Origin: Rhinopomastus cyanomelas
Lineage: Eukaryota > Chordata > Aves > Bucerotiformes > Rhinopomastidae
Length of the DNA stretch: 64,000 nt
NCBI GenBank assembly: GCA_013400115.1
Contig: VXBP01007102.1
Location: forward strand, 124,462-188,461
Direction of reading: 5' to 3'
The translations under genes were made by a program, and so were the position numbers. Shown in pieces: positions 24,074 to 36,140 of this stretch. Positions within the stretch are counted from its first letter, which is position 1, and every line of letters starts with the position of its first letter. The notes beneath the pieces are model-generated. The model saw only the letters and a list, made by a program, of their open reading frames with translations, searched no databases and was not told the DNA's origin.

Positions 24074-25239
24074 CCTGCAGAGCTGGATGGACTTTGGTCA
24101 CACTGGCACTGAGCTGTGGCTGGTATAAGTAGCCAAGGGTAGGATGACTACAGATCTGACCTAACATCTCCATGCAGCTAAATAGTCCGCTGGCTGGAAA
24201 GGCAGCTTGGATCAAGGTTAGCTCTGAAGTGTCTGCAGCCTAAAAGCTGTGTAAGTCTGCAACACAGTGGCCAAACCATCACTGACTTTACATGAAGTAG
24301 GACTCATGAGGCTCTGGCACCACAACTTAAAACACAGTCAAAAAAATATTACCGAGAAATTCTAGTACTTTTTGTTCTCCACACCTATGGAGTTCATGTT
24401 CACAGCAGTTTCTAAGCAAGGAGTAGCACACACATTCCCACTCTGCAGGAACAAGGAATGCATGTAGCACAGTAAGTCATGTTCCATTTAACAAGACTCA
24501 GGTAACGATAATTTCCTTACAAACCTTTCACCATTGTCTAGAACTCAGTTAAGTAAGTCTGCATTCTGAACTTGGATCCTTCACTGCATGTTCCCAAAAT
24601 GTCTTTCCATACCAGTCTCAAAGCAGCAATACTGCATTATGTGACTACATGAGCCTATACCAAAGCCCAGTTTGTAGCCATGGGTAATGCCAGCAGCACC
24701 ATATTTATACTGAGCAGAAAACACTTGGCCAATACTAGCCACTCCCTCCTCAGGCACGCTCAAACCCCTAAGCTGTAGCATGATGCTAAAAACATAGAGC
24801 AGCCATTTTTTAACATTTGTTATGGTACTTTTACAATATTTTCCTTCTGAGAACCTAAGAATACTTGACTAAAGGTATTAGATGAAATTCCTCCACAGCC
24901 AAGGGTCAGGGCTGTGAACTTCTGTGTCCTTAAGCAGAGAACCCAAAGGGCCTTTGCCTGATGTCTAGAAGTCTGTTGAAAGCTTGGCATATGTCACTGC
25001 TCTCTAGTACATCCATGTAGCAATCATTTTCAATCAGGTAAAATACTCCCCCAAAGAGAAGTACCTGAATAAAACATCTGAGAATCCAAAATTGATTTCA
25101 AGAGCAAGGATAGTATACTTTCCTCCTCCTTTCCAACCAACTCGTCTATCTGCATACCAACAACAATCAAGATCTCATTACCACGTGCCAGTAAACAAAG
25201 GGTGCACACCAAAAAGACTGAAAGTCCCTTTTCACAAAG

Positions 25240-25513
25240 AATCTCTCAGAAAGGACAAGGGGTAATGGATATAAGTTGCTCCTGGGGAGATTCTGATTGT
25301 ACTCCCGAGCAAAATTTTTTACTGTGAGAGTAATTAGATACTGGAATGGTCTTCCCAGGGAAGTAGTGGATCCACAAATACAGACAGTTTTAAGGCTCAA
25401 CCTGACAGAGTGCTGGGCTGTCTCACTTAAACTGTATTTCTTTAATTTAACGGGTTGAACTCTATGATCCTTGGGTTCCCTTCCAACCTGGTCTACTGGG
25501 ATACTGTGATCTA
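25240..25513 (+). mobile_element. CR1 fragment, old
   Basis: A degenerate plus-strand copy: ggacaaggggtaatggatat, then a block like actggaatggtcttcccagg, and a terminus tgatccttgggttcccttcc before atactgtgatct. It lies just downstream, in gene order, of exon 25697-25820. Confidence 0.8.
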
Positions 25514-25696
25514 TGCAAATTTTTCTTCAGCATCTGAAATAAAAGTAAATGATTTTCAGTAAAATGAACTAAAGACAGGTAGAGGGATTTTTACTAGTCC
25601 AAAAAGGAAAAGGAGTGGAAGGTTAAGGTGGAACAGTTGGTTTATGCCATGGAAGAGAACCAAGGCTGTTCTTGCTGGCTGCAAAGGGCCTCCTAC

Positions 25697-25820
25697 CTGT
25701 GGTATTCCATACTTGTCAATAATCTGCCAAATGTACCAGTCTTCTTTCCTGGAAGCCTTCCGGAATTTGAAAGTCGTTACAAAGGCATATTCATCAGGGA
25801 GACCTTGTGGGAAAACATCT
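25697..25820 (-). CDS. COL22A1: COL22A1 exon: TSPN/LamG domain, second part
   Basis: This 124-nt exon begins with one base completing a glutamate codon and then reads DVFPQGLPDEYAFVTTFKFR followed by KASRKEDWYIWQIIDKYGIPQ. The acceptor is preceded by a pyrimidine-rich tract (ttttcctatctcaataccag) and the donor is gtagga. It ends in phase 0. The P-x-G-L-P-x-E-Y/F stretch followed by a W-x-I/L-W-Q segment is the conserved core of TSPN domains in FACIT collagens. Confidence 0.95.
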
Positions 25821-26124
25821 CTGGTATTGAGATAGGAAAAGAGAGCAACGTATCAGGCTTAGCAGTGAAAAGCAGAACTTCTATCTCTGCAAGTCCCAAC
25901 AACAATTCTCAAACACATCATATATTTAATACAAAATCTGCTGTATTTGGCAGCCTGCAGACAGGTGAAAATGAGTTTTTACCTTATAAGTGGACCTGTC
26001 TTTGAAGAGCCCTCTTCAATTTCAGTGATGAAACCCTCAGATTAAATAAGAAACAGGGAAAATCTGCAGCCTAGTATGTATTGTGGTGTTTTTCACTTGA
26101 TGCTTTAGCTCATGCAGTCTGTAA

Positions 26125-26615
26125 ATCATAGAATCATAAAATCATAGGGTTGGAAGGGACCTCCAAAGGTCATGTAATCCAACCTCCCTACAACAAGGAG
26201 GGACATCTCTCACCAGACCAGATTGCCCAGAGCCCCATCCAGCCTAAACTTGAATGTCTCCATGGATGGGGCCTCCATCGCTTCTCTAGGCAGCCTGTTA
26301 AAGGGATCCACCACCCCTCAGAGTAAAGAACTTTTCCTGATGTCTAACATAAATCTATCCTTTTCCAGCTTAAAACCATGACCCCTCCTTCAATTGTTTC
26401 CCAGCCCTGAGAAGACTGGGAGCAGTCTTCCCCAGTCTTCTTATGGGCCCCTTTCAGGGATCAGGGAGGGTGACTTTATAGCAACCTTCAAGACCCTTCT
26501 CTTCTTCAGGCTGAACAACCCCAATTCTCTGAGCCTGTCCTCATCAGACAGGAGCTCCAGCCCTTCAACAACTTCTGTTCACTCTGTTCTTCTCCAGGTG
26601 CACTGGAGACCTGTT
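26125..26615 (-). mobile_element. CR1 3' fragment
   Basis: A minus-strand copy of about 490 bases beginning (3' end) with the complement of several octamer units (atcatagaatcataaaatca) and gggttggaagggacctccaa. It runs through the ORF2 C-terminal region to about 26615. It belongs to the older subfamily also seen at 23339. Confidence 0.92.
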
Positions 26616-27482
26616 TAAATCTGAGAATGGGCAGACACACCTGAAACTCTCAACCAATGTACCAGTTGTAGCAGTAAATACTGTAATATGTGCCTCAAAA
26701 CAGAGACTCCAAGTAACCCTTGTCCAGAAAGATGTTCAATGACTGATAGAGCAGGAAAAAAGAACAACCTTTTCAAATCAAACACTGTAACCACACTACT
26801 CTATGTAACACTATCATCAATGCATAGGCATCCCAATCCAGAAGTGTTTAGCCCAGCTCCAACGTAAGAAGACACCACAACATGAGCATGCAGGGCTGGA
26901 CAGAAGGGATGACTATCCCAGTACCATTATTGGAAGCCTAATAATGAAAACAAACAGAACACACCCCCAGTCGTCCAATTCTTTGGGATCCAGGGGTCCA
27001 ATTCACAGACAACTGTGATTTTTATATTAATAACTTCTAATGAAATGATCTTGCATGAACTTCTCCAGTTTCCCCTTTAACTTAGGTAAACTAGTTAACA
27101 CTCCCAGTACCCTGTGGCAAGGAATCACACAGCTCAGCTACCTACAGTATAATGAGCCTCCCCTTGTTAGTTTGGGGCCTAACTCTGTTTTATAAGGGAT
27201 AACAAAATGAACACATTCTTTCCCATTTTTACATTGCCCAAGCCTGCCTCCTCCTCTCAGCATTTCTGAATAGACTTTTCCTAAATACCCTGTCTTTGCT
27301 TGCAGACATCTGAGCAGTCAGGTATAACCACCCCTTAGAAAACAAAACACAACAGCAGCAATTAATGATGAGCAAAACAGTGAAGACAGATTTTCTTAAG
27401 GAATACTTGATATAGTCTGTAACAAGATGACTCAGTGCGGGTGACAGGCTGCCAGGAACGTACCACACTCTCATGTTTTTCT

Positions 27483-28589
27483 GGCTGCGTACGGTGCGAG
27501 CAGGTAGATTATCTGCTTAACCAAGCAACACATCTACAAGATCAGGCTGAAAAGCTACAAGAGGAAGTAGAAAGGCTAAGAAGAATTGGAAAGGCTAAAA
27601 TAGAGGTAGACTAGTGGAACCAGTCTGGACAACAGCCAGATAAGAGCCAGGAACAAGGAGCCCAAGTATCCTGCACCTCTGAGATGGAGAACAGAAGCCC
27701 AAATAGAAGGGATGAGTGAAGCAAAGTGAAGGGCTGCAGCACAAGGTGAGCACTGCCCTTGCCTGCCTCACCTTATCAGTTACCACTGAGTAATAGGTAT
27801 CAGCCCCTGTTGGAAGGCATCCGGTCTAATAAGGATATAGAGTACACAGAACCCATACCGGAAATATTAGCAAGGTAGCATAAGTCCAGGACGTCTTCCA
27901 GTAACATGGCAACCTCCTCCACAAAGAAGAGAAGGGTCCTAGATATTGGAGACTTGCTCCTGAAAGGACTGAGGGCCAAATATGCAGAGCTGACCCTCAT
28001 GATAGGGAAGTCTGCATGATAGGGATATCACTAGGATGCTCCCTAACCTGGGGAGATCAGCTGACTATTACCCACTGCTGATCTTCCAGACAGGTGGGGG
28101 GGAAACTGCATTACATAGTCTGAGGGGAATGAAGAAAGACTACAAGGCCTTGGGAAGTTTAGAAAGAGAGTCTGGGGCACAAATTGTATTTTCTGCATTA
28201 CTTCCATTTTGGGGTGAGGACACAGGCAGGAATAGAAGGACTCAGTCCATTAATGCCTGGCTAAGAGACTGGTGTTACAGGCAGGGCTTTGGGTTCTTTG
28301 ATAATGACGCGTTCTACAAAATACCAGATCTGATGGGTACCTGTGAAAGAGGTTTATCTCAGAGGGAAAAAATGGGTTCTGGGGTAGGAATTGGCAGGGC
28401 TCATTCAGAGGGCTTTAATTCAGAGATTCAAAGAGGGGTGGGATAGTTGATGGGTGTCCACCAGTGAGACAGAGCTCTGGTCTTGATGAAACCAGATGGC
28501 CTCTCGCTGTCCTAGGGTGAAATCGGAGCACTCAGCTCGCTCCCTGAAATGCCTGTACACCAGTGCACGCAGCACGGGGAATAAGCAGG
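27483..28589 (+). mobile_element. CR1 copy retaining ORF1 and start of ORF2
   Basis: A decayed plus-strand CR1 that keeps the rarely seen 5' part. At 27486-27604 it encodes a coiled-coil segment (CEQVDYLLNQATHL, then LQEEVERLRR). Near 27942 is a GDSL-like site, and at 28036-28446 an SGNH-esterase-like segment. At about 28530-28589 the start of ORF2 appears (SLKCLYTSARSTGNKQE). It is cut there by a minus-strand CR1. Identification rests on recalled CR1 ORF1 and ORF2 features. Antisense to COL22A1. Confidence 0.85.
28036..28446 (+). pseudogene. CR1 ORF1 esterase-domain remnant
   Basis: An open stretch of 136 codons with SADYYPLLIFQTGGGE, then GAQIVFSALLPFWGED and NAWLRDWCYRQGFGFFDND. It corresponds to the SGNH-hydrolase (esterase) domain of CR1 ORF1, the protein that packages CR1 RNA. 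The catalytic elements are degraded: the GDSL serine position upstream (about 27954) reads Leu (TTG), and the C-terminal histidine block, HLS in the family as I recall it, reads GLS. Upstream stops separate it from the coiled coil. It is a dead remnant, not a host gene. Confidence 0.8.
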
Positions 28590-28775
28590 AGGGCCTCATC
28601 CAGCCTCGCTGTAAACACCTCCAAGGACAGGGCCTCCACCACCTCCCTGGGCAACCCATTCCAGGCTCTCACCACTCTCACGGTGAAGAACTTCCTCCTC
28701 ACATCCACTCTAAATCTACCCAGCTCCAGCTTTGCTCCATTCCCCCTAGTCCTGTCACTACCTGACATCCTAAAG
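28590..28775 (-). mobile_element. CR1 fragment inserted into the ORF1-bearing CR1
   Basis: A minus-strand segment whose complement reads ctccaaggacagggcctcca and encodes RVDVRRKFFTVRVVRAWNGL followed by PREVVEALS. It is a different subfamily from its host element and lacks its own 3' end, beginning within the ORF2 C-terminal block. The host CR1 is not recognisable beyond 28775. Confidence 0.85.
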
Positions 28776-31764
28776 GCAGTCAGCTGTCACTCTAGAGGCA
28801 TAGTTGCCATGGAGAATAAAACTGCCATGACTAGGGCGCTGAAAGCCACCAAGAAACCTTCCAGGCTGTTTGCCAAAAGAGAATCAGGTCTTCACATCAG
28901 CCCTCCCAGCTGGGCCACATGCCAGGTCTCCTTCACCATTGACAAACCCTGGTGCAAGTTTCCTGTCAGAAACGGCTTTGGGCACTCATTGTGCCCCAGT
29001 TGGTCAAAGAAAGAAACACATGCCTCAGCCTGATGTCAACATCATTGACAGCTTGGACAGCAAGGTACAGATCAGAGAGCTGAAAAGGCTTAGCACTCCA
29101 TCCTCCTGCGCGAAAACCATAGATGCTTTTACATGTGAGCGCTGACAGTGGGGAAATCTCCATGTGTCTCTGCTCCTCAAACCCTGTCATTCAGCACACA
29201 TGCATTTACCTTCACCATCACAGCTGCATACAGTGAGTACTCTCTCTGTCTCCTCAGTTCAGACTCTGACGCACTTTCCTAGCTACAACCCTCCATCCAC
29301 TCCAAATTCCTACTGAATATAAAACAAGTAGAGAAATGTCTCCTCATTTAAGCCTCTGGTGGCACGAGGTAGCAGTTACAGCTCTGGGGACGCTTAGTTC
29401 TCTTCTTGATCCAGAGTAAGTTTTCTGTCATCACACCACATCATCAGCAGCAGAACACATCCTTCAATGCTGCCCTTCCCTGATGGTTTTCCAGCTCTGA
29501 CATTCAGGTGTGCTTGGGGCTGGGTCTGTGGCATCACCGCTTTGCTGAGCAGCAAGACTGAAATTAAACTCTCAAGATACCATACTGATCCCTGGCAGTG
29601 GCAACCTACAACCAAATCTGGAAGAGCCACCTGATGGCCTCTATCCTAAGTCAATCTTAGGAAAGGCTTCTCAGACACTTAAGGCCCAGAAAAAGAATTT
29701 GGAGGTAGGTGTCTTAATATTCTTGTGAGTCTGAACACATCTCATCACACAGACTGAAAAATGGCCCATCAGGTAGATTTAAAGTGATAGAAAGCTATAA
29801 ATGTGCTGTCACCCACAACCAGCTATTAAAGGTGCTGAAGACCTGGCTGCAAGTTCCTGCTAGAGAAAGGCTTTGAGCCAAAAGCAAACAGAGACACTCT
29901 AGATGCTCTGAAGATAAGATAAAAGCTGTTTCTGCAGTCCTTGGTCTCTGCATTTTTTACAGAGATGCATTACAGCACAAATATCAAAACTTTTGCTTAC
30001 GAGTTTACATTTATTTTGTCACTAAAAAGAAATCTCCATCTAAAAGTTCAGCTTCACTTAGGAATCCAAGAGCAGGAATTGCTGTCCCCAGAAATGTTTT
30101 ATTTCCTTCTTTCACCCAAGGCTGAATTGAACTGATGATCCATATTATGGAGCTTTGCTGGATGCCTGGTACCTACAGGGAGCTCTCTGCCAGCTCCTTG
30201 GTCTATAATTCTGACAGCAGGATAGATTGCAGAGGAAGCCCATATAACACTCCAAGACAAGAGAATCCCCCAGTGCTGCAGGTTAGTCTAGGAGTTAATT
30301 AACTCAGCCACAAGGTCAGGTGAATCACAACTTCTACCAAAAAAAATAAATTAGAATAAATAGGCAGAGGACTCTTTAGCCATTGCTCGTTTTTGGTATC
30401 TGGGCTTCTTCCTACATGCTTTTGTCTGGCATCAGAGCCTACAATCAGTGATAATCAGCACGAGAGCCTACATCTGCCATAACAGAATGAAGGAAGAGAG
30501 GATTATCAGACACCGAATGCAACAACAGAGAATAGGGGGTCTGCACTGTGGAATGATTACTGTCTTTGGGAAATCTAAAGATTTTACAACGACTGTGAAC
30601 GGCTAATATGAGATATAACTTCCTAAGGCTGTGAAACAAAGTTGGAGGAACAGTTTGTTTCCGTATGACACGTCACATCTCCAGGGGCTCTTACAACGAC
30701 AGAAAAGAAAAACACAGAAGTAACCCCATACCTACATCCTTGGCAGGCAATTTTCTGATCTCTACTTCAGAAGCCTCAGTGACAAAATAGATGATACAAC
30801 CTCTCTAGGCAACGTCTTCCTCTGTCTCCCTCACCTATGTGCTGTAAAACAAGGCTGTACTAAATCTCACTTGCTGTACTTCAACCTTTCTGAAGCAACA
30901 TTTTTTTCAGAAGGAACCATGTAAAATCTTGTTCTCCTTCCTTTGCTGCAGCCTTTTACAAATTTGTCAGCTCTACCCCCAGTGGAGTACTCTCTAGAAG
31001 ACCAAAGAAGCCTTCAGTCCACCTCAGCCATGCTTAATTTCCTTCACCTTGGTAGAAGACTCACACCAGGAAATAATGCTCAGAGCCTCTTCACTGGGTG
31101 TGAGCGCAGTTTGGCCAAATGTTCCTTTCCCAAGGAGCCTGACAGTACACAAACGGTGCTCTCTGTCAGCCTCTGTCCTCCACACCAGACCCAGGCTTTG
31201 TCTGGAATAACACTGGCACCAAACAAAACTAAAATGTTTCATGGTTAGTGTAGAAGTATTTGGTGGCTTTATGCAGAATGTTCTCCTCTGTGAAGCAGAA
31301 AAAAAAGTATCATCAGACCACAGTGAGATCTCATTAAAAAAACCCCAAAGTAGGTAACTGAAGTCAAAATTGATGTCAGGACACAGCATCTCCAAACACA
31401 CCAAAGTACACATGCCCTAACAACTCAAGACTCAGAAACTGCAGAAGAAAATACTCTACAAATATAGAGCACAAATAGAGCATAAGAAACTAGGCCAAGC
31501 ATCAGGAAGTTCAGTAGAGGAGGCAGCTCAGTTGAGGACAAAGCCAGGCTGAAGCCTGACCAGGTGAGGGATGGCATGTCTAGAAGGAAGGCTTTGGAGT
31601 CAGGTCTAGAAGAAACAGGTGGGTTACAGAAGAAAATAACACAAAACTTTGGCACTAGTCAAGACAACCATACTGAGAAACATGCTTGGTTCTCCTTACC
31701 AAGAATCTTCAGGCAGAGATTTGGCCAGAAGATCCAGAGGAGACGTGAATGGAAGTAGCACAAC

Positions 31765-32720
31765 CCACTGCAGGTGGTGTGCCTGTCACAAGTGGTGTGC
31801 CTCAGAGCTTGGTGTTGGGACCATCTCTGTTTAATATCTTTACTGATGTTCTTGATTAGGACACAGAGTGTATCATTAGTGAGTTTGCAGGTGACACCAA
31901 GTTAGGTGGGAGTGTCCAGCTGCCAGAGGGTAGGGAGGCTCTTCACAGAGACTTGGATAGATTGGAGCAATGGGCTAATGTTAATGGCTTGAGCTTCAAT
32001 AAGGCCAAGTGCCAGGTCCTGCACTTAAGCCACAACAACCCCCTGCAACACTGCAGGCTTGGGGAGGTGTGACTGGAGATCTGTCTGGCAGAGAGGGACA
32101 GGAAGATGAATATGAGCCAGCAATGTGCCCAGGTGGCCAAGAAGGCCAATGGCATCCTGGCTTGTGTATTACAAATAGTGTGACCAACAGGAAGAGAGAG
32201 GTTATTGTCCCCCTGTATTTGGCATTGGTGAGGCCACATCTTGAGTATTGTGTTCAGTTTTGGGCACCTTAATACAAGAGAGATGTGGAGGTACTGGAAT
32301 GGGTGCAGAGGAGGGCATAGGTTGGTGAAGGGCCTGGAGAATAAATCTTAAGAGGAAAGACTGAGAGAGCTAGAGCTCTTTAGTTTGAAGGAAAGAAGGC
32401 TGAGGGGAGACCTCATCACTCTCTACAACTACCTGAAAGGATTTTGTAGAGAGGCTGGTGCTGGTCTCTTCTCACAGGCAGTTAGTGATAGAACAAGACA
32501 GAATGGGTTCAAGCTACAACAGGGTAGGTTTAGACTTGATATTACGAAAAAATCTTTCGCAGAAAGGGTGGTCAAGCACTGGAATGGGCTTCCCAGAGAG
32601 ATGGTTGAGTCATGATCCCTGGATGTGTTTAAAGATTGTTTGGATGAGATGTTGAGGGATATGGTTTAGGGGTGAACTTGCACAGTAGGGTAGATGGTTG
32701 GACTCAAATTATCCCACCAA
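31765..32720 (+). mobile_element. CR1 fragment, about 950 bases
   Basis: A plus-strand copy from the reverse-transcriptase GVPQGS-equivalent block (caagtggtgtgcctcagagc) through the FADD-equivalent region (gagtttgcaggtgacaccaa) to the C-terminal block and a decayed terminus near 32720. Frameshifts break ORF2 repeatedly. Confidence 0.93.
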
Positions 32721-33887
32721 AGTGATTACCCAAGGAGTGGGCAGAAGCACCAGCCAGATTTACGGACCAGCCCTCAGAAGAGACCTGGAAGACCTTCAAT
32801 GACCATGACATTGATCCTGGCCAAGTTCCTGGCTGCTGTTTCCTTTCTCACAGAACCATCACAGGAAGCCTCACGACAAAGAGGAAGAAAGCTCAAAGTT
32901 GTAGACGCCAGATAGGAAGGTGGTTATGAACACATTGCAGGCGAGTAAGCTAGCACTTTGTAAAAGTACTAGTACTTACATCAAAGGATACAAATCCTTA
33001 AAGCACACAATAAAGTGAATTACACATACTGCTCAGTTGATGATTTTGTATCCAATGATGAGACGTTGCTACCAGTTGCTAAACACTGCTTGAGGTTATC
33101 TGCGAGACAGGACAGATGCTTGTGTTTTGTTTATTATTCCAGCTTTGCAAGACTTCATTTTCTGTGAGCAGTGACCCTATAGGAAGCATCTCCAAATTCT
33201 GACATCCAAAAGCTAAAATGAACCACATGTGCAGCCACATTCCATGGTGTCATATCCATTTGGATTCATTCCCAAACCATGGAAGTGTAGAAGTAAAATA
33301 CAAAAGGATGAAAATATGAAAGTTCTTCTTTAATTTCATCTTTCAGTTAATCATTCAAAAGGAACCTCTATCATTTCAAATTACTAATGAAGGATGCTTT
33401 CTTTCTAATTAGCCTGGGCAATCAAATACTCTGCTTATATTAAAAACAACTACAACAAATAAATGGGATCAATCTGAGCAGACAGAAAGTCATCATAGCT
33501 AGTGGGTCTGGCTTCACTCCCTCATTGTTTTTGGGAGAACAACAGAAACAGCATAGTCCAACCTTTAATTTGAAAAAGGAATGCAAATGGACAACTCTCC
33601 ATAATGCCTTTCTTCTGTGCTGCTCTGTGCTGTCATTAACAGGTAGGCACTGACTTTCAGTCTACCACTACCCTTAGCAATAAAAACCCTTTACTAAACT
33701 CTGATTTCTCAGCTTCTTACAGAAAGCAATCACCTCAGTTGCTAACTGCTTCTGAAGTTTACATGACCCTGCTGAACTTCTTGAATTTTTCTCTATTAAA
33801 CTTGCCTTATAGTTCTTTAAGCTTCCATTCCTTCCATTTCTTTCTACTGAATTAGGGAAACAGAGACTGGACATCCCAAGAGACAGA

Positions 33888-34049
33888 GACAGGCTGCCCA
33901 GGGGAGGTAGTGGAGTCTCCTTCTCTGGAGACATTTAAAACACACCTGCATATGTTTCTGTGCAAACAGGATCTAGACGATACTGCTGTGGCAGGGGGAT
34001 TGGGCTAGATGATCTTTCTAAGTCCCTTATAATCCCTAATGTTCTGTGA
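33888..34049 (+). mobile_element. CR1 3' end
   Basis: A plus-strand terminus: acaggctgcccaggggaggt, ggagactccttctctgg-type block, gctgtggcagggggattggg, then tccctaatgttctgtgag. About 160 bases, of the subfamily seen at 13124. Confidence 0.92.
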
Positions 34050-34363
34050 GGAGTACTTGATACAACCAGAGCTCAGATTCAGTAAATCATCATTCCTAGC
34101 ATTTCTTGCGTGCAAACTGGACTTCTTTACTTTATGGGCTTCTTTCTACACAGCCCTGGTGGTAATGCACACGTGGTGATGAAGCACACTACCACTAGCT
34201 ATTCCACGTTGAGACGAGCAGAGATTCTACTCAGAGACTCCTGTGAGCCAAACAGGCTTCTCTTCCTCCACGAACCAGTTATCAAGACCAATGTGTCTTC
34301 AGTTGGACTGTCTTTTCCTAAAGCATAAATTTACTTATTTGACACATTTACGGACTTCACAAA

Positions 34364-34463
34364 GTCACAGACCATTAGGGATTGGAAGGGATCTCAGAAG
34401 ATCATCTAGTCCAATCCACCTGTCAGAGCAGGATCACCTAGACCAAGTCGCAAAGGAACATAT
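34364..34463 (-). mobile_element. CR1 3' end
   Basis: A minus-strand terminus (complement: cattagggattggaagggat, catctagtccaatcc, caggatcacctagaccaagt). About 100 bases. It lies 315 bases from the plus-strand CR1 at 33888-34049, making a small inverted pair. Confidence 0.92.
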
Positions 34464-34685
34464 CAGAGCAAATCTCTTTCTTGCAGTACAACAGATTTGT
34501 ACTTTGTTTTTTTTAATACTTTGCAAGTATGCAAATAGTCTTCTAATAAATAATTTTCTGCCTGTTGGAAAAAGGCATTTTTCCTTCTGTTTTTCTCCCC
34601 ACTGAGGACATCAGCTTCTAAAGAATCACTTGTCCTTAGAGCATTCAGCTGAAATAATACCTATAGGATTTTTAAACTATGGGCA

Positions 34686-34935
34686 TCCAGTTTCATCAGG
34701 GGAGGTGCAGAGTGGATATTAGGAAAAATTGCTTCATAGAAGGAGTGAGGAGGCCTTGAATGCCCAGGGATGGAGCGGAGGCATCATCCCTGGAGACGTT
34801 AAAAAAAGCCAGGTAGACAGGTGTTTTGGGAGATGGTTTAGTGGTTCAGGGTTGTTAGTGTGGATGGTTGGACTTGATGATCTGAAGGTCTTTTTCTAAC
34901 CTTGATGAGTCTATAATAATTCTATAATAATTCTA
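34686..34935 (+). mobile_element. CR1 3' fragment, other subfamily
   Basis: A plus-strand copy with gagtggatattaggaaaaat and a terminus gatggttggacttgatgatc, followed by three tctataataat-type units. Diverged, with no open frame. Confidence 0.85.
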
Positions 34936-35753
34936 CAAGGAGAAAGCAGGGATGGGAGTGGGGGTAAGAAGAGCAAATCAAGCTCAAGATCGGCTCAAGG
35001 ACAAAAAAGTATTGCAAAATCAAATAAATAAAAGTCTCAGGACAATCTCAAAGATCCAGTAAGCTGAGTAATAGAGAGTAAAAACTATCAGCCCTCGTCA
35101 ATAAAAAGGAAAATAATTACACTATAGATTTTTTAAGCAGAAGTTCAAACCATCACAGAGAAATTTACTGCCAAAATTGCTAGTGATGATAGCTCAATCT
35201 GTGGCTCTTGGTTGCTCAATCAAAGAATGCACTCACTCCAGCAAGATTCAAAGGACAACCCAAAGGAAAACCATTTGGATAGGCTACAACACAAGTGTCA
35301 ACCTTGGGTCACAAAAGGCTCCAAGGACTGGATCCCTGTTTGCAGAGGATAAAAACTGCTCATTCTTTTAGGAGGCTAAACCTTATATTAGCATTGATAA
35401 CAATCTCTACTAGGAACTGGTCTTCTATGACTAGCAAATTTGATCTCAATAGAAGTACTATGCAATATTCTTCTGAGAAGCAATTTATTAAGTCGCAGGT
35501 TCCTTGTGAATTCCTTGATATTGGTCCTCACAACAAGTGAGATACATGAAAACCAGCTCACACTCTGCCAGGATGGGGCCTGTAGTTCATGTGGAGGCTT
35601 GCAGCTATGTTACATAAATTCAGTTCTGTCAGGACCAAAAAGAGCTGATCCAGGCAGCAGTGTATCTGCAGGTACTAGATAACCACTTCAAGGAACCAAA
35701 CAACATAAAGTAGAGGCTCAGATGAAAATAAAGTGAAAATACAGGCTACTCAC

Positions 35754-35865
35754 TCAGTCTTCTGAACAACTGGGAAGCTTCCAAGTCGGACGTAAGCACT
35801 CTGAACTCCATTCTCTTTCATTCCAAAAAGCTGTTTCACGCTGAATGAATCCATCAGGTCAAATC
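35754..35865 (-). CDS. COL22A1: COL22A1 exon: start of TSPN/LamG domain
   Basis: This 112-nt exon encodes FDLMDSFSVKQLFGMKENG and then VQSAYVRLGSFPVVQKT, plus split codons at both ends. The acceptor is ...acggacag and the donor gtgagt; it enters in phase 1 and leaves in phase 2. The FDLM-S-F-V start and the G-S-F-P-V strand are typical of the first beta strands of TSPN domains in fibril-associated collagens. It lies about 15 kb from the preceding exon and 10 kb from the next. No reading-frame damage is seen. Confidence 0.95.
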
Positions 35866-36051
35866 CTGTCCGTAATGGAAGCATAAATACAAGACATTGA
35901 TCAGGCAATGGGACATGTCTTCAACTATAGTTAGGTAGTTATCAAATCCCACAACACACAGTACTTCAGAGATTAACTTTGCTCCTGTTGGGAAAAGCCA
36001 GAACACAACTCGGACATGGTCTAATCTACTTAGTACAACATTTTGAATCAC

Positions 36052-36140
36052 AGAATCATCTTTATAGCAGAAGTGTTCCAGCCCTCTGATCATTTTCACA
36101 GCCCTCCTCTGGATCCAGTTTAATACATCCATGTCTCTAT
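36052..36140 (-). mobile_element. CR1 remnant
   Basis: Complement of an ORF2 segment: ttccagccctctgatcattt followed by ccctcctctggatccag, equivalent to the coding block RVQRRATKMI. It encodes LNWIQRRAVKMIRGLEH on the minus strand. It lies just upstream of exon 35754-35865. Confidence 0.75.

Larger units (their letters stand above)
22768..25696 (-). other. COL22A1 intron
   Basis: A 2.9-kb intron containing a nested pair of CR1 copies (23339-23850) and two plus-strand CR1 3' ends (23990-24073 and 25240-25513). The remainder is plain intron sequence. Confidence 0.85.
25821..35753 (-). other. COL22A1 intron
   Basis: A 9.9-kb intron rich in CR1: 26125-26615, an ORF1-bearing copy with a nested insertion at 27483-28775, and copies near 31765-32720, 33888-34049, 34364-34463 and 34686-34935. 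The stretches 28780-31760 and 32720-33880 show no recognisable feature. Confidence 0.85.
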
